Shown here piece after piece: positions 6,932 through 16,247 of a stretch of 41,433 bases of DNA (position 1 is the first letter of the stretch; each line of letters opens with the position of its first letter). The translations under genes were made by a program, and so were the position numbers. The notes below the pieces were generated by a model. That model was not told where the DNA came from and did no database searches. It saw nothing but the letters and a program-made list of their open reading frames with translations. The DNA lies in contig NZ_NKXR01000016.1 of assembly GCF_002232035.1 (NCBI RefSeq), positions 1-41,433 of the forward strand, read 5' to 3'. The DNA comes from Collinsella sp. TF06-26 (GTDB lineage: Bacteria > Actinomycetota > Coriobacteriia > Coriobacteriales > Coriobacteriaceae).

Positions 6932-9007
6932 ATGGGTGCTCCCAAGACCGGTAACGTAAGGAACGTGGTGCTCGTAGGCCAAGGCGGGGTGGGCAAGACT
7001 TCACTCGCCGAGGCCATGCTCCACCTTTCCGGCAAGACCGCCCGCCTGGGCGGCCACGACGGCACCAAGCCCACGCTCGACTATGACCCCGAAGAGGTTA
7101 AGCGTGCATTTTCCATCTCGACGACCATTGCGCCGATCGACTGGAAGGGCGCGCGCATCAATGTGCTCGATGCCCCGTGCTACCCCGATTTTATCGGCGA
7201 CGCCTTTGCCGCGATGAGCGTCTGCGAGACGGCTCTGTTTGTGGTCGACGCCGAGGCCGGCCCGCAGCCTACGACGGTTAAGCTCTGGTATGCCGCCGAG
7301 GACCTGCGCCTGGCGCGTGCGGTGTTCGTAAACCGCCTGTCGCGCTCCGAGGCCAGCTTTGCGACCACAATGGACCTGCTGCAGGAGCGCTTTGGTACGC
7401 GCCTGGGCGCCGTGACTCTTCCCTGGGGCGAGGGCGAGGACTTTGACGGCATCATCGACCTGGTGCGCATGAAGGCGCGCCACTGCAACGGCGCCGAGGC
7501 CGTTGAGTCGGAGATTCCCGAGGAGTATCGTGCCCAGGCCGAGGAGGCCCATGACCATCTGTGCGAGCTGGTGGCCGAGGCTGACGACGAGCTGATGATG
7601 AAATACCTGGAAGGCGAGGAGACGCTGACGCAGGAGGAGCTTGAAGGCCTGCTGTCTAAGGCGATCGCCGAGCGCATCTTTGTGCCGGTCTTTGCGGGCG
7701 ATTGCATTAAGGAGCAGGGCGTCAGCTCGCTGATGGACGACATCGCCACGTACTTCCCGGCGCCGACCGACTACGGCGAGATGCCGCTCATCGACGGTGA
7801 TTCGCTTAAGATTTCGAGTGACGATGACCGTCCGGTGGCGTTTGTGTTTAAGACGCTGGCCGATCCGCAGCAGGGCCGCATCAGCTTTATCAAGGTGCTG
7901 ACGGGCACGCTTGAGCCGGGTCTTGAGTTGGTCAACGCGCGTACCCGCAAGAGCGATCGTTTGGCTCACCTGTATGTGATGTGCGGCCGCGACATGACCG
8001 AGGTCGGTCACGCCTATGCCGGCGACATTATCGTGGCGCCAAAGTTGGCGGCAGAGACGGGTGACACGCTCTCCATTACCGGTAAGGTCGAGGCAGCGGC
8101 GTTTAAGTTCCCCAACTCGCAGTACCGCATTGCCATCGAGGCCGAGAACCGCGGCGACGAGGAGAAGCTCTACACGTTTATCGAGAAGGCCTGCAAGGCA
8201 GACCCGACCATGAGCATCGACCGCGACGAGGAGACTGGCCAGACCATTATCTCCGCCGTGGGTGAGGCACAGGTTTCGGTGCTGCTCAACCGTCTGGAGG
8301 ACCGCACCAAGGTCGCCGCCAAGAGCGTGCCGATCCGCATTCCGTATCGTGAGACCATCCGCCGCACGGCGAGCGCCCAGGGTCGCCACAAGAAGCAGAC
8401 CGGCGGCGCCGGTCAGTACGGCGACTGCTGGCTGCGCGTGGAGCCGCTTATTGGGCCCGACGGCACGAGCGACGGCTATGAGTTCGTGGACGAGGTCGTG
8501 GGCGGCCGCATCCCGCGCTCGCTGATTCCCGCCGTGGACAAGGGCGTCCAGGAGACCATGAAGGACGGTATTATTGCCGGCTACCCGCTCACGGGCATTC
8601 GCGTCGCGGTGTACGACGGTTCGTATCACAGCGTCGACTCCAACGAGATGGCGTTCCGCGCGGCGGCTCGCATCGGCCTGCGCAAGGCATGCGCCGATGC
8701 CGACCCGGTGGTGCTGGAGCCCATCGAGGAAATCACGGTGACAATCCCCGAGAGCTACGCCGGCGCCGTGATGGGCGACATCTCGGCCTCGCGCGGTCGC
8801 GTGACGGGCATGGAGACCGATGAGCGCGGAGACACCGTGGTCATTGCCCAGGCGCCGCTGGCCGAGCTGACGGATTACTCGACGCGCCTGCGCTCCATCA
8901 CGCGCGGCACGGGCGACTTTACCATGAAGCCCGCGGGCTATGAGCAGGTGCCCTATGACGTTCAGGCCAAGCTGGTCGAGCGCTATGAGGAGGGCCGCGC
9001 CAAGTAG
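6932..9007 (+). CDS. Elongation factor G-like GTPase (EF-G paralogue)
   Basis: A 691-residue translation-factor GTPase with the domain order of EF-G: GTPase domain, OB domain, then domains III-V. G1 is intact (GQGGVGKTS, residues 16-24). The G3 motif, normally DTPGHVDF, reads DAPCYPDF (80-87), so the glycine and catalytic histidine are Cys and Tyr. The G4 motif, normally NKxD, reads NRLS (134-137). This pattern fits the non-canonical EF-G-like branch of actinobacteria, not the housekeeping FusA, which is normally in the str operon with rpsL/rpsG/tuf. GTP use and ribosome role are uncertain. The ATG at 6932 follows a perfect AAGGAGG. The gene stands alone, with a 240-base upstream gap and a terminator behind. 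Confidence 0.88.
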   Translation: MGAPKTGNVRNVVLVGQGGVGKTSLAEAMLHLSGKTARLGGHDGTKPTLDYDPEEVKRAFSISTTIAPIDWKGARINVLDAPCYPDFIGDAFAAMSVCETALFVVDAEAGPQPTTVKLWYAAEDLRLARAVFVNRLSRSEASFATTMDLLQERFGTRLGAVTLPWGEGEDFDGIIDLVRMKARHCNGAEAVESEIPEEYRAQAEEAHDHLCELVAEADDELMMKYLEGEETLTQEELEGLLSKAIAERIFVPVFAGDCIKEQGVSSLMDDIATYFPAPTDYGEMPLIDGDSLKISSDDDRPVAFVFKTLADPQQGRISFIKVLTGTLEPGLELVNARTRKSDRLAHLYVMCGRDMTEVGHAYAGDIIVAPKLAAETGDTLSITGKVEAAAFKFPNSQYRIAIEAENRGDEEKLYTFIEKACKADPTMSIDRDEETGQTIISAVGEAQVSVLLNRLEDRTKVAAKSVPIRIPYRETIRRTASAQGRHKKQTGGAGQYGDCWLRVEPLIGPDGTSDGYEFVDEVVGGRIPRSLIPAVDKGVQETMKDGIIAGYPLTGIRVAVYDGSYHSVDSNEMAFRAAARIGLRKACADADPVVLEPIEEITVTIPESYAGAVMGDISASRGRVTGMETDERGDTVVIAQAPLAELTDYSTRLRSITRGTGDFTMKPAGYEQVPYDVQAKLVERYEEGRAK

Positions 9008-9041
9008 CGCGGGGCTTTGCCTGCAACATACATGCCGATGC

Positions 9042-9077
9042 AAGGGCCGCTCTGGGCAATCCAGGGCGGCCCTTTTT
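9042..9077 (+). terminator. Terminator of the EF-G-like gene
   Basis: A 14-bp stem with one mismatch (9042-9055 with 9061-9074) is followed by five Ts. It lies 34 bases after the stop codon. Confidence 0.85.
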
Positions 9078-9136
9078 GATCCCTAGGGGACGGAGGAAAA
9101 CGGATCATGTTAGGTTTTGGGGCAGCTTAGTCGGCC

Positions 9137-10096
9137 CTAGTCCCCCGAGGCCTGATTGCGGCCGGTGGCGTAGTCGATCTGCGCATGCGGCTGCAGGTTG
9201 TAGCAATATACGTGGAAGCAGAGGGCCTTGCCGTGGTCCTCGACCGATTGCGCCTCGAGGCGCACGCCACGGCAGACAAGTTCCTCTTCGTTATACATGG
9301 GTGTGACGCGATAGAGAACATGGTTGCCCGTGTCGTGGATGTAGTTAAGAATTTGCTCCTCAAACGGCAGCATGCCCGTCTCGTTGAGATAGCGCGTGCC
9401 GGTGAGGAGATTCTTGCGATTGGCATTTTCGCCGCAGAGCGACCAGGCGATGAGGTGGCAGCGGTTGTAGAGGCTCTGGCCTGGAATAAAGTCGTAGCGC
9501 TGCTGGTGCCAACCGGCGGGATGGATACGCGAGATATCACCGCGCTTGCCTTGGCCGAGCGATTCGGGCCCTATGCAGGCGAGCGCTTTGCGGGTACGGC
9601 CCAGGCTGTCGAGTTTAGAGAACTTCTTAAAGCAGCCCTCTTCGGTGGCCCGTTCGTATTCATCGAGCGTGAACGACGGCGTGCCAAGCGGGTGCGTACC
9701 ATCGGCGCGAAGGGCGACGTAGGGGTTACCGGCGTAGTCAGGAATGCTGGTGAGGTATACGCCGCGCGCGCGGTTGAGGTCGGGGTTTTCGACCTCGTCG
9801 ATGGGGGTAGCGGAGCTGTCCTCGGCAACGTTGCCGTTGGTCGTGGCGGATTCGGAGCCATTGCCGGAGTCCTCGGAGCTCGCTGTTCCCGATTCGAGCC
9901 GGGCGACCAAGTCCGCCTCGTCGTCGGTGCGGCTGGGACTCTCGTTTTGCTTCTCGGCCAGGGCCGCCGCCTGCTCATCACTTTGCGGCGACAGCAACTT
10001 GGGCGCCCCATCGAGCGATCCCGTAAACAGCGCAAACCCCAGCACCACGGCGGTGCCGATGGAAAGTGCTTGCTTGTAGGCGGACTTGCGCGACAT
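9137..10096 (-). CDS. Secreted or membrane-anchored DNA/RNA non-specific endonuclease
   Basis: A 319-residue nuclease of the EndA/NUC1 (beta-beta-alpha metal) group. Residues 9-27 form a signal or anchor helix after a short basic start. Residues 30-105 are a low-complexity Ser/Glu/Asp/Ala linker. The catalytic domain begins near 112, with the core NRCHLIAWSLCGENANRKN at 211-229, where His214 is the expected general base and the Asn residues bind metal. GRTRKALACIGPESL (166-180) is typical of this subfamily. The ATG at 10096 has AGGAG upstream. It probably acts outside the membrane on free DNA, in nutrient scavenging or DNA processing. No competence genes are nearby. Confidence 0.85.
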   Translation of the reverse strand: MSRKSAYKQALSIGTAVVLGFALFTGSLDGAPKLLSPQSDEQAAALAEKQNESPSRTDDEADLVARLESGTASSEDSGNGSESATTNGNVAEDSSATPIDEVENPDLNRARGVYLTSIPDYAGNPYVALRADGTHPLGTPSFTLDEYERATEEGCFKKFSKLDSLGRTRKALACIGPESLGQGKRGDISRIHPAGWHQQRYDFIPGQSLYNRCHLIAWSLCGENANRKNLLTGTRYLNETGMLPFEEQILNYIHDTGNHVLYRVTPMYNEEELVCRGVRLEAQSVEDHGKALCFHVYCYNLQPHAQIDYATGRNQASGD

Positions 10097-10225
10097 TGAG
10101 GCTCCTGGATGGACGGTTGGGAATCTACCAGTCTAGCAGGAGCCGGCAGAGGCCGTTCTGTCGAACAAATACTTAAGATTTGGGACAAACGCTACTGGTT
10201 CATTTGCTTCATATTTGACGTATGG

Positions 10226-11236
10226 CTAGATCGAGGTGGAGTCGAGCCAGTTGAGCTTGCACTCGAGAATGCGCTGCTCGCCGGGTTGGCTGCTGCCATC
10301 AAGCAAGGCGAGCAGCATCTCGGCCGCCTCCCTGCCTTCCTGGTCGACGGGCTCGATGATCGTGGAGACGGTCGGCGTGGTGAGGTTGGTCCAGTCTTCG
10401 CAGTTGAGTCCCAAAAGACCTATTTGCTGCGGAAGTAGATGGGCCATGGGTTGGAGGGCCTTGTAGACACGGGGAAGCGCCCATTGGTTTTGTACGAAGA
10501 TGAGCGTGCGCTTGGCGGGGTTGAACTTGTATTTAAAGTATTCGGTAAGCTCGTTGATTGACGGCTTGTTGTGATCGATGGGGATGGCTTTGTAGAGCTG
10601 CCCATTCGCGGCCAATGCCTCGGCATATCCCTGAAAACGTTCCATGCGAGTGCGCATTTCGGTCATGTTGGCGGCGATGGAAAAGAAGTCTTCGTAGCCG
10701 GCGTCGAGAAGCGCCTGCGTGGCATTGTACACGCCGTCGTAGAGGTTGGTTTTGATCCAGCTGGTGCCTGGGCTGTAGATGGCCGCGTCAAAAAAGACGA
10801 CGGGCTTGTCGGCGCGCTTGATGCGGTCGTGGACTGCCTTGAAATTTGCCGTGGGCTGGATGATAAAACCATCGACGCCCAGTGAGAGCATTTTGTCGAC
10901 ATACATGAGCTCGGTCTCGGGATTAAAGTTGCTCGTGCAAACGACCGTCTGGTAGCCCGCGGGGAGCATGACCTGCTCCATGCCGTTGAGGACGAGGCCT
11001 GCCCATTTGTTGGTGTTATCCAAGATGATGATGGCGATGACGTGGGTTTGCTTGCCGGTGAGCGTTTGCGCTTGGGCGTTGGGAACGTATCCGAGTTCCT
11101 TGATGACGCGCGCAATCTTTGCCTGCGTCTTCTCGCTAAGCTTTTCTCGTTTGTCGTTGAGGTAATACGAGACGCTTGCCGTCGAGGTTCCCGCCTCTCG
11201 AGCGACGTCTGCGATCGTAACGCGCTGTTTTGCCAC
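10226..11236 (-). CDS. LacI-family transcriptional regulator of the PTS operon
   Basis: A 336-residue LacI/GalR repressor. The N-terminal helix-turn-helix reads VTIADVAREAGTSTASVSYYLN, and the hinge YVPNAQAQTLTGKQ leads into a periplasmic-binding-protein-like sugar domain. The GTG at 11236 is chosen over the longer frame because AAGGAG lies five bases upstream and conserved sequence starts there. It is transcribed divergently from the six-gene PTS/transketolase operon, so local control by a sugar phosphate is likely. A 20-bp palindrome with a central CG at 11459-11478 is the best operator candidate. Confidence 0.9.
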   Translation of the reverse strand: MAKQRVTIADVAREAGTSTASVSYYLNDKREKLSEKTQAKIARVIKELGYVPNAQAQTLTGKQTHVIAIIILDNTNKWAGLVLNGMEQVMLPAGYQTVVCTSNFNPETELMYVDKMLSLGVDGFIIQPTANFKAVHDRIKRADKPVVFFDAAIYSPGTSWIKTNLYDGVYNATQALLDAGYEDFFSIAANMTEMRTRMERFQGYAEALAANGQLYKAIPIDHNKPSINELTEYFKYKFNPAKRTLIFVQNQWALPRVYKALQPMAHLLPQQIGLLGLNCEDWTNLTTPTVSTIIEPVDQEGREAAEMLLALLDGSSQPGEQRILECKLNWLDSTSI

Positions 11237-11651
11237 AGCGACTCCTTCCGACAGAAGAGCATTTTCCAACATGATGACTTTGAGTCTTGGTGAGGGATGC
11301 GCTTTGGTGAGCGACTTTTTCCTTTCATATGAGTATGCAACAAATGCGGTATATGGGTGGGGTCGAAATTTGTGACCGGCATGCGCATCTGCCGTCTACC
11401 GAGAAAATCAAATACTTCTTGACTTTTGAAATCGAGGGTAAAATCGCAGGATTCATTTTTAGTTAAACGCATAACTAAATAGCGTAACCAACGCTCTGAC
11501 CTGCGCGTTTACCGAAATAAACTGGCATTAAGAAAAACGAGCACCTATATTGGTCTTGTCGAAAAGACAGCAAGTCCAAACGGCAGGGGATGCTCCGGAG
11601 GCCTCCGCAAACGGTGTCTTGCGCACGCAACTCTATGAAAAGAGGGAAGCA
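11237..11651. other. Divergent regulatory region of the PTS operon
   Basis: A 415-base gap between the LacI gene and the PTS operon. It contains an operator-like palindrome (11459-11478). A TTGACT hexamer at 11419-11424 could be a -35, but no well-spaced -10 follows. About 170 bases of leader precede the first PTS gene. I see no gene here. Confidence 0.6.
11459..11478. promoter_or_regulatory. Candidate LacI-family operator
   Basis: TTAGTTAAACGCATAACTAA is a 7+7 bp palindrome with six spacer bases and a CG exactly at its centre, the usual form of LacI-family sites. It lies between the divergent lacI-type gene and the PTS operon. Confidence 0.55.
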
Positions 11652-13124
11652 ATGAAGATCGTAGGCGTTGCCGCCTGTACCGTGGGTATCGCCCACACGT
11701 ATATGGCCCAGAAGGCGATTCAGGATGAATGCGCCGCTCGTGGCATCGAGTGCAAAGTCGAGGCTCAGGGTGGTCTGGGTATCGAGAATGAGCTCACGCA
11801 GGAAGACGTTGATTCCGCCGACCTGGTGCTCGAGTCCGTCGACGTGGGTGTCGAGAACGAGGACCGTTTTGAGCAAAAGATGGCCGAGGGCAAGTTCCTC
11901 AAGGTCGGCACCTCGGATGTAATCGCCGATCCGGTAAAGATTATCGACCAGGCTGTCGAGATCATCAAGGCGACGGGCGGTGCCGTTGACGCGTCCAAGG
12001 CCGAGGCCAAGGCAGAGAAGAAGGCCGTCTCCGCTGCCCCGCAGGCCCCGACACCGGCGTCCAAGCAGTCCATCTTTGCCGACCCTGGCAAGACGCTGCT
12101 CAATGCATTCAATACCGGCGTTTCCTATTTTATCCCCATCGTCGTTATCGGTGGCGTGTTCCTCGCCTTCTCGTTGGCATCCGGTACTGCCGGTGCTAGC
12201 GGCATGGAGGTCACCAACCCGTTGATGGTGAGCCTTAACACTATCGGCATGGCCGGCATCTCTATGATGATTCCGGTGCTTGCGGCATACATCGCCTACT
12301 CGATGGCCGGTAAGCCCGCACTTGCCCCCGGCTTCGTCCTGGGCTACTTGGTTAACAACGCCGTCGTCACCCCGAGCGGCAACAGCGTTTCGACCGGCTT
12401 CTTGGGCGCCATGATCATGGCTGTCATCTGCGGTTACTTTGTCCGCTGGATGAAGACCTGGAAGGTCAACAACACCATCCAGACCATCATGCCGATCCTG
12501 ATCATCCCGATTCTGACTTCGCTCGTCCTGGGCATGGCCTACATCTACATCCTGGCCACGCCGCTTGGCTTTGTGATGGATTGGCTCACCAGCGTGCTCG
12601 GTAGCCTGCAGGGCGGCTCCGCCGTCGTCTTGGGCCTGGTCATTGGCGTTATGACCGCCTTCGATATGGGTGGCCCCATCAATAAGACCGCTTCGACCTT
12701 CACTATGGCCATCATGGCCTCCGGCATCTATGGCCCCAACGGTATGTTCCGCGTCGCCGTCGCCATTCCCCCGATTGCCTGCGGTCTTGCAGCGCTCATT
12801 GCCAAGAACAAGTTCGATGACGCCGACCGTCAGATGGGCATCTCTGCGCTGTTCATGGGCTGCATCGGTATTACCGAGGGCGCTATTCCCTTCGCGGTCA
12901 AGGATCTTGGCCACACCCTGCCCGGCATTTGCATCGGCTCTGCCGTGGGCGCGGCGCTTGCCGCCTTCCAGGGCATCGACTGCTATGTTCCGCATGGTGG
13001 CTTTATTGTCGCCCTGGCCACCAACAACGTCGCGCTGTTCTGCCTGGACATCGTGATTGGCTCTGTGGTTGCCGCTGCAATCCTGATTGCCATGAAGCCC
13101 ACGCTCGATAAGCAGGCCAAGTAA
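11652..13124 (+). CDS. PTS system fructose-type IIBC component
   Basis: A 490-residue membrane sugar phosphotransferase. Residues 1-~100 are a fructose-family IIB domain with phosphorylated Cys9 in AACTVGIAHTYMAQ. A ~40-residue Ala/Lys-rich linker follows, then a hydrophobic IIC transport domain (~150-490) with many membrane segments and the conserved GGPINKTA and ITEGAIPF motifs. No IIA domain is attached; it is encoded at the end of the operon. The ATG at 11652 follows AGAGGGAAG. The sugar is not determined by sequence; a ketose is likely from the downstream enzymes. First gene of a six-gene operon under a divergent LacI regulator. Confidence 0.92.
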   Translation: MKIVGVAACTVGIAHTYMAQKAIQDECAARGIECKVEAQGGLGIENELTQEDVDSADLVLESVDVGVENEDRFEQKMAEGKFLKVGTSDVIADPVKIIDQAVEIIKATGGAVDASKAEAKAEKKAVSAAPQAPTPASKQSIFADPGKTLLNAFNTGVSYFIPIVVIGGVFLAFSLASGTAGASGMEVTNPLMVSLNTIGMAGISMMIPVLAAYIAYSMAGKPALAPGFVLGYLVNNAVVTPSGNSVSTGFLGAMIMAVICGYFVRWMKTWKVNNTIQTIMPILIIPILTSLVLGMAYIYILATPLGFVMDWLTSVLGSLQGGSAVVLGLVIGVMTAFDMGGPINKTASTFTMAIMASGIYGPNGMFRVAVAIPPIACGLAALIAKNKFDDADRQMGISALFMGCIGITEGAIPFAVKDLGHTLPGICIGSAVGAALAAFQGIDCYVPHGGFIVALATNNVALFCLDIVIGSVVAAAILIAMKPTLDKQAK

Positions 13125-13138
13125 ACCTTTAAGGACTC

Positions 13139-13176
13139 CGGTTGTGCGGAGGGATGGATTTGACTCCGCACAACCG
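13139..13176 (+). other. Hairpin between PTS IIBC and the PF08013 gene
   Basis: A perfect 12-bp stem (13139-13150 with 13165-13176) with a 14-base loop and no T run lies in the 144-base gap of the operon. It probably protects or processes the transcript rather than ending it. Confidence 0.55.
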
Positions 13177-13268
13177 CCCCTACACAACAAAATCCATCTG
13201 CACTGATAGGGCCCGCATCTGGGTCCCAGGGAACTTTTGTCAAAAATCCTCTGGAGAAGGAGAACAAA

Positions 13269-14543
13269 ATGTCCAATCTCACCATCCGTCAGGCCGTTCA
13301 GGGCATGCTCAAGCTGCAGGATAGCGGCGATCACGCAACCATGGTCGGCATTGGCCCCATGAGCCCCAACCTGATTCAGGCCGTGTTCGAGCTTGCCAAG
13401 GACGAGGATTTCCCGCCCATGTTTATCGCTAGCCGCAACCAGGTCGATATGGACGAGATGGGCGCCGGCTACGTCAACGGCTGGGACCAGACGCGCTTTG
13501 CCGCCGACATTAAGAAGGTTGCCGACGAGGTGGGCTACACCGGTCCGTACTACCTGTGCCGCGATCACGGCGGTCCGTGGCAGCGCGACGAGGAGCGTAA
13601 CGCCCACCTGCCCGAGGACGAGGCCATGGAGCTCGCCCGCAAGTCCTTTGTCGCCGACATGGAGGCGGGCTTTGACCTGCTGATGGTCGACCCCACCAAG
13701 GACCCCTATCAGATCGGCAAGGTTATTCCGCTCGACGTGGTGCTTCGCCGTACGATCGATCTTATCGACTACCTTGAGCAATACCGTCGCGAGCATAACC
13801 TGCCCGAGGTTGCCTATGAGGTCGGTACCGAGGAGACCAATGGCGGCTTGACCTCTACCGATAAGTACGAGGAGTTCATTTCTCAGCTGCAGCCCGAGCT
13901 CGAGAAGCGCGGCTGCCCCATGCCCACCTTTATCGTCGGCCAGACCGGTACGCTCACCCGTTGGACCGAGCAGGTCGGTCACTACAACTTCAAGAACGCT
14001 CGCGAGCTTGCCGATATGGCCAAGCGCTACGGCGTGGGTCTGAAGGAGCACAACGCCGACTACCTGGATGACGCGACGCTGCTCGAGCATATCCCGGCAC
14101 ACGTGACCGCCTCCAACGTTGCTCCGCAGTATGGCACCGAGGAGACCCGCGCTTACCTCAAACTCTGCGCTACCGAGCAGATTCTGGTCGACAACGGCCT
14201 GTGCGACGATCCCTCCGACCTGTATCACACGCTGCTGGTCAAGGCCATCAAGACCGAGCGCTGGCGCAAGTGGATGACTGGCGACGATGTCAACCTGCAG
14301 GTTGACGACATTCTGGCCGACGACGAGCTCAGCCTGAAGATTCTGGATGTCTCCGGCCACTACGCGTTCAACGATCCCGAGGTCAAGGAGCAGGTCGAGA
14401 AGCTCTATCGCAACCTCGCTGCCCAAGACATCGACGGCAAGCGCTTTGTGATCGAGCACATCAAGCGCCCGATCAAGCAGTATGTCGTCGGTCTTAACCT
14501 CAAGGGCGTCACGAGCCGCATCGAGAAGGCTCTCGAGGACTAA
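13269..14543 (+). CDS. GatZ/KbaZ-family protein (PF08013), candidate ketose-phosphate epimerase
   Basis: A 424-residue protein of the family once called the non-catalytic subunit of class II tagatose-bisphosphate aldolase. Seen in the sequence are CRDHGGPW near residue 95, DPTKDPYQ near 140, YEVGTEETNGG near 185 and LKEHNADY near 260. In E. coli GatZ/KbaZ accompanies the catalytic GatY/KbaY; no such partner is in this operon. A family member from Agrobacterium was shown to be a D-tagatose-6-phosphate 4-epimerase forming fructose 6-phosphate, so an independent epimerase role on the PTS product is the favoured reading. The ATG at 13269 has AAGGAG upstream. A strong terminator-like hairpin follows inside the operon. 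Confidence 0.85.
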   Translation: MSNLTIRQAVQGMLKLQDSGDHATMVGIGPMSPNLIQAVFELAKDEDFPPMFIASRNQVDMDEMGAGYVNGWDQTRFAADIKKVADEVGYTGPYYLCRDHGGPWQRDEERNAHLPEDEAMELARKSFVADMEAGFDLLMVDPTKDPYQIGKVIPLDVVLRRTIDLIDYLEQYRREHNLPEVAYEVGTEETNGGLTSTDKYEEFISQLQPELEKRGCPMPTFIVGQTGTLTRWTEQVGHYNFKNARELADMAKRYGVGLKEHNADYLDDATLLEHIPAHVTASNVAPQYGTEETRAYLKLCATEQILVDNGLCDDPSDLYHTLLVKAIKTERWRKWMTGDDVNLQVDDILADDELSLKILDVSGHYAFNDPEVKEQVEKLYRNLAAQDIDGKRFVIEHIKRPIKQYVVGLNLKGVTSRIEKALED

Positions 14544-14562
14544 GTAGTTTTTCCTACACGAC

Positions 14563-14636
14563 GCCGGGCCTGGGGCATGTCCCAGCTGCAGGCCCGGCAC
14601 ATAGGACAAAGGGGCATCCCCTTTGTCCTTTCTTTT
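14563..14636 (+). terminator. Two hairpins with T run inside the PTS operon
   Basis: The first stem pairs 14563-14572 with 14589-14598. The second is a perfect 12-bp stem (14603-14614 with 14618-14629) with a three-base loop and a T-rich tail to 14636. It looks like a real intrinsic terminator and may reduce transcription of the transaldolase and transketolase genes. Confidence 0.7.
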
Positions 14637-14668
14637 GAGTTTTGGATTCCTCCGAAGGAGTTTGCACC

Positions 14669-15352
14669 ATGAAGTTCTTTATCGATACCGCCAACCTTGA
14701 CGAGATCGCCGAGGCCAAGAGCTGGGGCTGCCTTGCCGGCGTCACCACCAACCCGTCCCTGTACGCCAAGACCGGCGGCAAGCTCGCCGACTTTGAGCCC
14801 CATATGCTCAAGATTGCCGAGCTCTGCGAGGGCCTGCCCGTGTCTGCTGAGTCCACCGCGACCACTGCCGAGGGCATGATCGAGGAGGGCAAGCGTCTTG
14901 CCGCCCTGGCTCCCAACATCGTGGTCAAGCTTCCCGTGTGCGAGGCCGGCCTCGCCGCCTGCCGCGCCCTGGCCGATGCGGGCGTGCGCGTCAACATGAC
15001 GCTTGTTTTCTCGCCGACGCAGGCCCTCATGGCCGCCAACGCCGGTGCCCGCTACATCAGCCCGTTTGTCGGCCGCTTTGACGACATCGCCGAGGACGGC
15101 ATCTCGCAGCTCGACAATGTCGTGACATGCATCAAGAACTATGACTGGACCGGCAAGAACGTCGACGACACCGTCGAGATCATCACCGCTTCGGTCCGCA
15201 CGCCCAACCACGTGACCCAGGCGGCTCTTCTTGGTGCCGACATCGCGACCGTGCCCATGGCCGCTCTCAAGAAGTGCCTGCATCACCCGCTGACCGACCA
15301 GGGCCTCGCCTCTTTTGAGGCTGACTGGCAGAAGGTCGTCGCTCAGGCTTAA
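14669..15352 (+). CDS. Transaldolase of the short FSA/TalC type
   Basis: A 227-residue TIM-barrel aldolase of the MipB/TalC/fructose-6-phosphate aldolase subfamily, well under the ~315 residues of classical TalB. The Schiff-base lysine is Lys87 in IVVKLPV. GVTTNPSL (24-31) and YISPFVGRFDD are also typical. It should either transfer dihydroxyacetone between sugar phosphates or cleave fructose 6-phosphate-like ketoses to glyceraldehyde 3-phosphate. The ATG at 14669 follows GAAGGAG. It lies between the PF08013 protein and two transketolase halves, indicating entry of the imported sugar into the pentose-phosphate pool. Confidence 0.9.
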   Translation: MKFFIDTANLDEIAEAKSWGCLAGVTTNPSLYAKTGGKLADFEPHMLKIAELCEGLPVSAESTATTAEGMIEEGKRLAALAPNIVVKLPVCEAGLAACRALADAGVRVNMTLVFSPTQALMAANAGARYISPFVGRFDDIAEDGISQLDNVVTCIKNYDWTGKNVDDTVEIITASVRTPNHVTQAALLGADIATVPMAALKKCLHHPLTDQGLASFEADWQKVVAQA

Positions 15353-15416
15353 CGACCGGGTTGCCCTCGGCATCGCGCCATCCGGTGCCGGGGTTGTTCT
15401 CAAGAGAGGAATTCGT

Positions 15417-16247
15417 ATGACCAACCAGGAGCTGGCGAAGGTCGCCAATGAGGTCAGGAAGGGTGTCGTGACTGCGGTTCACGCGGCCAAGTCGGGACAT
15501 CCGGGTGGATCGCTCGGTGCAGCCGACATCATGACGTATCTGTACTTTGAGGAAATGAATATCGATCCTGCCGACCCTCACAAGGCCGATCGCGACCGCT
15601 TTGTGCTCTCCAAGGGTCACGCGGCGCCGGGCCTGTATTCGGTGTTGGCAAATCGCGGCTATTTTCCCGTCGAAGAGCTCGAGACGCTACGCCATATTGG
15701 CAGCCGACTGCAGGGCCATCCCAACATGAACGATACCCCAGGCATCGATATGTCCACCGGCTCGCTCGGTCAGGGCATCTCTGCTGCAGTTGGAATGGCG
15801 CTTGCCGCTAAGCACTGGGGCGACAGCTACCGTGTCTACACGTTGCTGGGCGACGGTGAGTGCGAGGAAGGCCAGGTGTGGGAGGCGGCTATGTTTGCCG
15901 GCAACCATGCGCTCGACAATCTTGTTGCCGTCGTCGACCACAACGGCTTGCAGATTGACGGCACGATCGATGAAGTCAACTCGGCCATGCCGCTTGCCGA
16001 CAAGTTCCGCGCCTTTAAGTGGCATGTGATAGAGCTAGCCGATGGCAACGACATGGCGCAGATTGAGGCGGCTTTCGCCGAAGCTCGCGAGGTGACCGGC
16101 GCGCCCGTCGCTATCATCGCCGAGACGGTGAAGGGCAAAGGCGTCTCCTTTATGGAGAACCAGGTTGGCTGGCATGGCAAGGCGCCCAATGACGAGCAGT
16201 TTGAGCAGGCCATGGCCGAGCTCGCGGCAGCAGGAGAGGAACTCTAA
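15417..16247 (+). CDS. Transketolase, N-terminal (thiamine diphosphate) subunit
   Basis: A 276-residue protein equal to the first half of transketolase. It carries SGHPGGSLGAADI, SKGHAAPGLY, STGSLGQGIS and the thiamine-diphosphate/Mg motif GDGECEEG followed by VVDHNGLQ. The second half is encoded by the next gene, whose ATG overlaps this stop codon by one base (TAATG), so the two subunits are co-translated and form one enzyme. The ATG at 15417 follows AGAGAGGA. Split transketolases are common in firmicute and actinobacterial sugar operons. Confidence 0.93.
   Translation: MTNQELAKVANEVRKGVVTAVHAAKSGHPGGSLGAADIMTYLYFEEMNIDPADPHKADRDRFVLSKGHAAPGLYSVLANRGYFPVEELETLRHIGSRLQGHPNMNDTPGIDMSTGSLGQGISAAVGMALAAKHWGDSYRVYTLLGDGECEEGQVWEAAMFAGNHALDNLVAVVDHNGLQIDGTIDEVNSAMPLADKFRAFKWHVIELADGNDMAQIEAAFAEAREVTGAPVAIIAETVKGKGVSFMENQVGWHGKAPNDEQFEQAMAELAAAGEEL

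Noticed and set aside
11475-14609. Very long minus-strand open frame (over 1000 codons) across the PTS IIBC and PF08013 genes
   Set aside because: It is antisense to two clear protein families, has no family likeness and comes from GC-rich codon bias.
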